DNA of 64,000 nt from Eudromia elegans (Eukaryota; Chordata; Aves; Tinamiformes; Tinamidae), in the NCBI GenBank assembly GCA_003342815.1, contig PTEX01000420.1:62001-126000 (forward strand), read 5' to 3'. The notes beneath the pieces were generated by a model, which was not told the origin of the DNA, searched no databases, and saw only the letters and a program-made list of their open reading frames with translations. How positions within the stretch are numbered: position 1 is the first letter of the stretch; each line of letters opens with the position of its first letter. Made by a program: the position numbers and the translations under genes. Positions 62,501 through 64,000 of this stretch are shown one piece after another.

Positions 62501-62605
62501 CCTAATCCTGCGAACACTTAAGCAGTGCTTAACTTTAGTGCATGCAGGTTGATTCAAATACAATTACTCCTTAAAATTGCACTTGCTAAAGCGTGTGGTC
62601 AAAAG
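62501..62605. repeat. Near-complete palindromic sauropsid repeat
   Basis: The left arm (62501-62548) reads CCTAATCCTGCGAACACTTA then AGCAGTGCTTAACTTTAG; the right arm (about 62556-62605) is a decayed mirror, CAATTACTCCTTAAAATTGC then ACTTGCTAAAGCGTGTG. The remembered element is a long palindrome with ATCCTGCAAACACTTA-type ends and ACTTTAAGCATGTGAGTAGT toward the centre. The reverse complement of the left arm shares ATGC, TGCTT(A/C)AGTG and GGAT blocks with 57752-57796. The symmetrical design suggests a MITE-like DNA element; name unknown. Confidence 0.55.
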
Positions 62606-62929
62606 GGGCAGAAACAGGGCTTTATTTATCAAGGGACTGCTAAAACTCTCCTTGCAAACAACTACACCTGTAGAGTTACTATTGGTTCTTACAACATTTT
62701 TACATAGCATATGAGTGTATGCACGTGTCCACAGCATTCACTTCTCCAATATTCTTCAAAAAGGTTGACATTATTAATGTAATAATGTATGCATACCCAA
62801 AAGAGAACATGTTAAATAGAGAACTATAAATCACTTAGCAAATAGCAGTGTTTTTAAACTAGTCTGTATTATTACTCACATGTATTATGGTGAGTAGCTG
62901 TAAGTAAGGAATGCTTTGGATGGATGTGA
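62606..62929. other. Unannotated non-coding DNA
   Basis: No gene or repeat recognised in this short stretch. Confidence 0.45.
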
Positions 62930-63200
62930 CTATCAGTATTTGTGCCTGTCATGAGCTCACTCACCCTCAGCAAGCTCCAAGTTTTTAATGTTATGATATT
63001 ATTTGATTTTATTCTTTTAATCTGAAAAAGCGGCTTGATATCAGTAAGGGGGTGGTTTTATCTTAATCATCGCTCCCTTCTTCATAAAAATGCAGATGTG
63101 CAGCCTTCGAGTATCTCCAGTGATGATTTGCTGATGCATGAGGACAATGGAGTGAAGTAGTTTCACCTTAAACACTATTAAAACTGTTAGCTTGGTTATA
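62930..63200. promoter_or_regulatory. Candidate conserved non-coding block
   Basis: Repeat-free, with GATGATTTGCTGATGCATGA near 63121-63140 (an AP-1/MAF-like TGCTGATGCA) and GGTGGTTTTATCTTAATCAT near 63050 (GATA and homeodomain-like). It lies about 200 bp before the microexon candidate. Inference from motifs only. Confidence 0.22.
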
Positions 63201-63408
63201 TTAATATCAGAAGGGTGTATTATTGCTTGTGCCTTTCTAGAAGTTGGTAAAGTACTACGGCTAGGAGTGAGGTCACTTTTTTCTCTCTGTTTCTCCTCTC
63301 AAATGGCAGACTGGAATACTGAAAGTGACATTGTTAGCCTTTTTTAGAGAGATGTATTTGAAGATATTTTTTCTTGAATCTGATCAATAGATTTTTTTTT
63401 TTCCCCAG

Positions 63409-63435
63409 TGGAAAGTCACAAGTCCGAGGCTAATG
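63409..63435 (+). other. Candidate 27-nt microexon
   Basis: A full set of splice signals surrounds 27 bases. Branch-point-like CTGAT at 63380-63384 puts its A 25 nt before the acceptor AG. A pyrimidine tract runs from 63392 to 63406, the acceptor is CCCCAG ending at 63408, and the donor ATG|GTGAGC starts at 63436. The length is a multiple of three. In the phase-1 frame, with one base from the previous exon, the segment encodes xESHKSEAN followed by the first base of a Gly-type codon; this hydrophilic peptide suits neural-type microexons. An AG at 63389-63390 lies too close to the branch point to compete. The parent gene is unknown and no neighbouring exon is seen, so this remains a hypothesis. 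Confidence 0.25.
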
Positions 63436-63441
63436 GTGAGC

Positions 63442-64000
63442 TCTTACCCAAAACATGGAATTATTCTTTTAAAGTTGAAAATTGGTCACTTCTTTTTCCT
63501 CTTCTTTCCTGCCAATGCAATGATAGCCCTATTGCACAGGGCACAGTCTGGTTCACTAAGACTTCTGCACAGGTGGTAGCTGTCAGTGAAAGTAGAGGGA
63601 ATATGTTGAGAAGTTAAAGCAATGGTAGCACTATTAGTATCCCCATTACTGTCATCCCAGTTCTATCATCTACTGGATGGAATCACTGCCTTCTAGTTGC
63701 CTTCAAGCACACAGGGAAAGGTAAATGTTCACCCAGTACAAAATCTAAAAGACTTTTTTTTTCTGTATAATGTTAGACTGTATTTTGCCAAGGTGAAGTT
63801 CCCAGCTTATTTTCTTTAAGAAAATTGCTTGCATTAAAATGTTCCTCTGAAATACAAGCATAATGGCTTAAGTATTATTGTATGCGTACATATGTTAATA
63901 TACATATAATTATGACACAGGATTCTACATATAAGAAATAGCTTAGGTATTTAATATAGTAGCATTACATACTGAAGGGTCTATATAACTTATTTGATTA
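63442..64000. other. Unannotated non-coding DNA to window end
   Basis: The frame open through the microexon candidate continues to 63617 but carries no domain. The remainder is AT-rich with nothing recognisable. Confidence 0.45.

Noticed and set aside
1-64000. CRISPR arrays, operons, phage or bacterial mobile systems
   Set aside because: CR1 and MIR content, AT-rich non-coding texture and splice-like signals identify vertebrate nuclear DNA; no regularly spaced direct repeats of 20-40 bp were seen.

Overview
This is intergenic or intronic DNA from a vertebrate, almost certainly a bird or close sauropsid. No complete host protein-coding gene, rRNA, tRNA or CRISPR array can be supported on either strand. 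The diagnosis rests on several CR1 LINE retrotransposons. Two of them end in the 8-bp ATTCTATG-type tail typical of avian/reptilian CR1. There is also one ancient MIR-type SINE, and short palindromic repeats that I recall from sauropsid genomes. The DNA is AT-rich, with many A runs and simple repeats. Open frames are mostly under 100 codons, start at random, and lack domains.

Layout. 1-336: 3' end of a CR1, cut by the window edge. 3.1-3.4 kb: an older CR1 3' end. 3.4-11.4 kb: unannotated AT-rich DNA. 11.4-12.1 kb: an antisense CR1 reverse-transcriptase fossil with a readable motif A. 13.6-15.05 kb: a long sense-strand CR1 fossil. 15-26.5 kb: non-coding, with simple repeats. 26.6-27.45 kb: the youngest CR1, GC-rich, still open for 248 codons. 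27.5-31.9 kb: non-coding. 32-32.6 kb: a palindromic repeat followed by an antisense MIR. 34.1-34.5 kb: an antisense CR1-like fragment. 35.6-46 kb: non-coding DNA whose composition and homeodomain-like motifs suggest conserved regulatory blocks, plus two hairpins and microsatellites. 46.98 kb: an uninterrupted (TAA)18 array. 53.3-54.8 kb: an orphan CpG-island domain in two peaks, the only promoter-like sequence in the window. 55.1-55.8 kb: enhancer-like DNA beside a polypurine tract. 57.7 and 62.5 kb: two more copies of the palindromic repeat. 63.4 kb: a 27-nt microexon candidate with good splice signals.

Interpretation. The window reads as a gene desert or long intron shaped by successive waves of CR1 insertion, carrying candidate cis-regulatory DNA and one CpG island that may be an alternative promoter, a lncRNA promoter or a regulatory island. 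No genes working together can be described. The most interesting items are the microexon candidate, the orphan CpG island next to enhancer-like DNA, the repeated palindromic element, a homeodomain/TALE-like doublet abutting one copy of it, and the paired hairpins near 37.8 kb. Conservation claims are judgements from composition and motifs only. No alignment was run. Repeat consensus comparisons are from memory, supported where possible by comparing copies inside the window.
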